Positions 40,062 through 40,488 of a stretch of DNA of 40,488 nucleotides are shown here, piece after piece. Origin of the DNA: a virus. The position numbers were made by a program, and so were the translations under genes. Each line of letters opens with the position of its first letter. Position 1 is the first letter of the stretch. A model generated the notes under the pieces. It was given only the letters and a program-made list of their open reading frames with translations, was not told where the DNA came from and did no database searches. The stretch lies in IMG/VR virus record IMGVR_UViG_3300047564_000542, positions 1 to 40,488 of that record. The stretch is one strand, 5' to 3'.

Positions 40062-40488
40062 TTCAAATTCTCCTGAATACGTTGTCCAATCCACCGAACA
40101 TTTGGCACAGCCCATGAGTTGCCCAATGCCTTGTACCGAGGCCCATCTGGTGACTCATCTTTTTTGCGCCAAGGGATGTTGGTGTAGTTATCGGGAAAGC
40201 CTTGAAGGCGCTCACACTCAACAGGTGTCAGGCGGCGCACAGCCATTGGTTGAGCAATTGCTTGCGGCTGCCCACGGCTGTCCATGCAGTATGCAGACCC
40301 GTCCAGCAAATACTCTTTGCCCTGCGGCCCAGCCTCTGGGGCGCGGCCTATGCAGTGAGGATGGATGCTGATAGGCTCAACCACATAAGCCTTTGTATCT
40401 GGCGCATGGTGTGAGCCACTGCAAGTGTTTAAGGCTGGAGAAATCACAGGCACTAAATGCTCATCGTCTCCAGACATTCCACCCTCAC
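40058..40488 (-). CDS. DNA (cytosine-5) methyltransferase, C-terminal part (right copy)
   Basis: The window ends inside this gene; about 143 C-terminal residues are present, including part of the target-recognition region (SGDDEHLVPVISPALNTCSGS), then RRLTPVECERLQGFP and RYKALGNSWAVPNV (motifs IX and X). It lacks the 36 residues between AQP and MAVRRL that the left allele has. The catalytic half lies beyond the window edge. Confidence 0.85.
   Translation of the reverse strand, partial: EGGMSGDDEHLVPVISPALNTCSGSHHAPDTKAYVVEPISIHPHCIGRAPEAGPQGKEYLLDGSAYCMDSRGQPQAIAQPMAVRRLTPVECERLQGFPDNYTNIPWRKKDESPDGPRYKALGNSWAVPNVRWIGQRIQENLK

Larger units (their letters stand above)
36331..40488. repeat. 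Right copy of homologous contig ends
   Basis: Corresponds to 1-4873. Base 36331 aligns with base 1, and the window's last base aligns with 4873. It lacks an ADP-ribosyltransferase gene and has a different large cargo gene; the reverse-strand genes are closely similar. If the genome is circular, unit length is about 35.6-36.3 kb depending on which allele is used. Confidence 0.8.

Noticed and set aside
1-40488. Integrated prophage or temperate phage
   Set aside because: No integrase, excisionase, attachment repeats, full-size repressor or bacterial flanking genes were seen; the homologous ends are explained by circular assembly.
1-40488. CRISPR array, tRNA genes or insertion sequences
   Set aside because: No regularly spaced repeats with unique spacers, no cloverleaf-like sequence and no transposase were found while reading both strands.

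Overview
The window reads as an almost complete genome of a tailed double-stranded DNA phage (Caudoviricetes) with podovirus-type morphology. It encodes terminase, a P22-gp1-like portal, a scaffold, an SU10/DUF5309-type capsid protein, a gp4-like connector and a P22-gp10-like tail protein, but no tail tube, sheath or tape-measure gene. Lysis genes (3TM holin type, GH24 lysozyme) and DnaA-box-like sites point to a Gram-negative host, probably a proteobacterium; the exact host cannot be read from the sequence. No integrase, tRNA gene, CRISPR array or DNA polymerase was seen. The phage appears to rely on host polymerase plus its own primase-helicase.

Layout: 1-3644 (+) is the end of a virion-cargo operon, including a putative ADP-ribosyltransferase. 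3641-6482 (-) is a tightly overlapping operon: winged-helix protein, MazZ-like nucleotide pyrophosphohydrolase, C5 DNA methyltransferase and small proteins. 6483-7528 holds a regulatory region, a small HTH protein (+) and a DUF2815 ssDNA-binding protein (-). 7529-12187 (+) is replication: SNF2-like helicase, DUF2800 RecB-like nuclease, primase-polymerase/helicase. 12185-13900 carries iteron-like repeats, perfect DnaA boxes, a GC palindrome and an A/T tract (candidate origin), interleaved with a VRR-NUC nuclease and the small terminase. 13909-16328 is a chain of short overlapping genes of unknown role. 16338-24015 is packaging and head, with two sugar/methyl-transfer genes and a Cys-rich protein between terminase and portal. 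24031-24059 is a strong terminator. 24063-29370 is connector and fibres, with an HNH endonuclease next to a truncated gene copy. 29367-31240 is lysis. 31259-39372 is tail and internal virion (ejection) proteins. 39349-40488 (-) is a second copy of the winged-helix/MazZ/methyltransferase block.

The two ends of the window are homologous but not identical: 1-4873 corresponds to 36331-40488. The simplest explanation is a circular or terminally redundant genome of about 36 kb, assembled from a mixed population so that the contig runs past its own start and captures two alleles of the same locus. The flanking genes are closely similar in both copies, while the cargo genes between them have been replaced: different C-terminal halves, an unrelated-looking second gene, and an ADP-ribosyltransferase in only one copy. 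This variable, probably virion-delivered effector locus and the iteron/DnaA-box region are the most interesting features.
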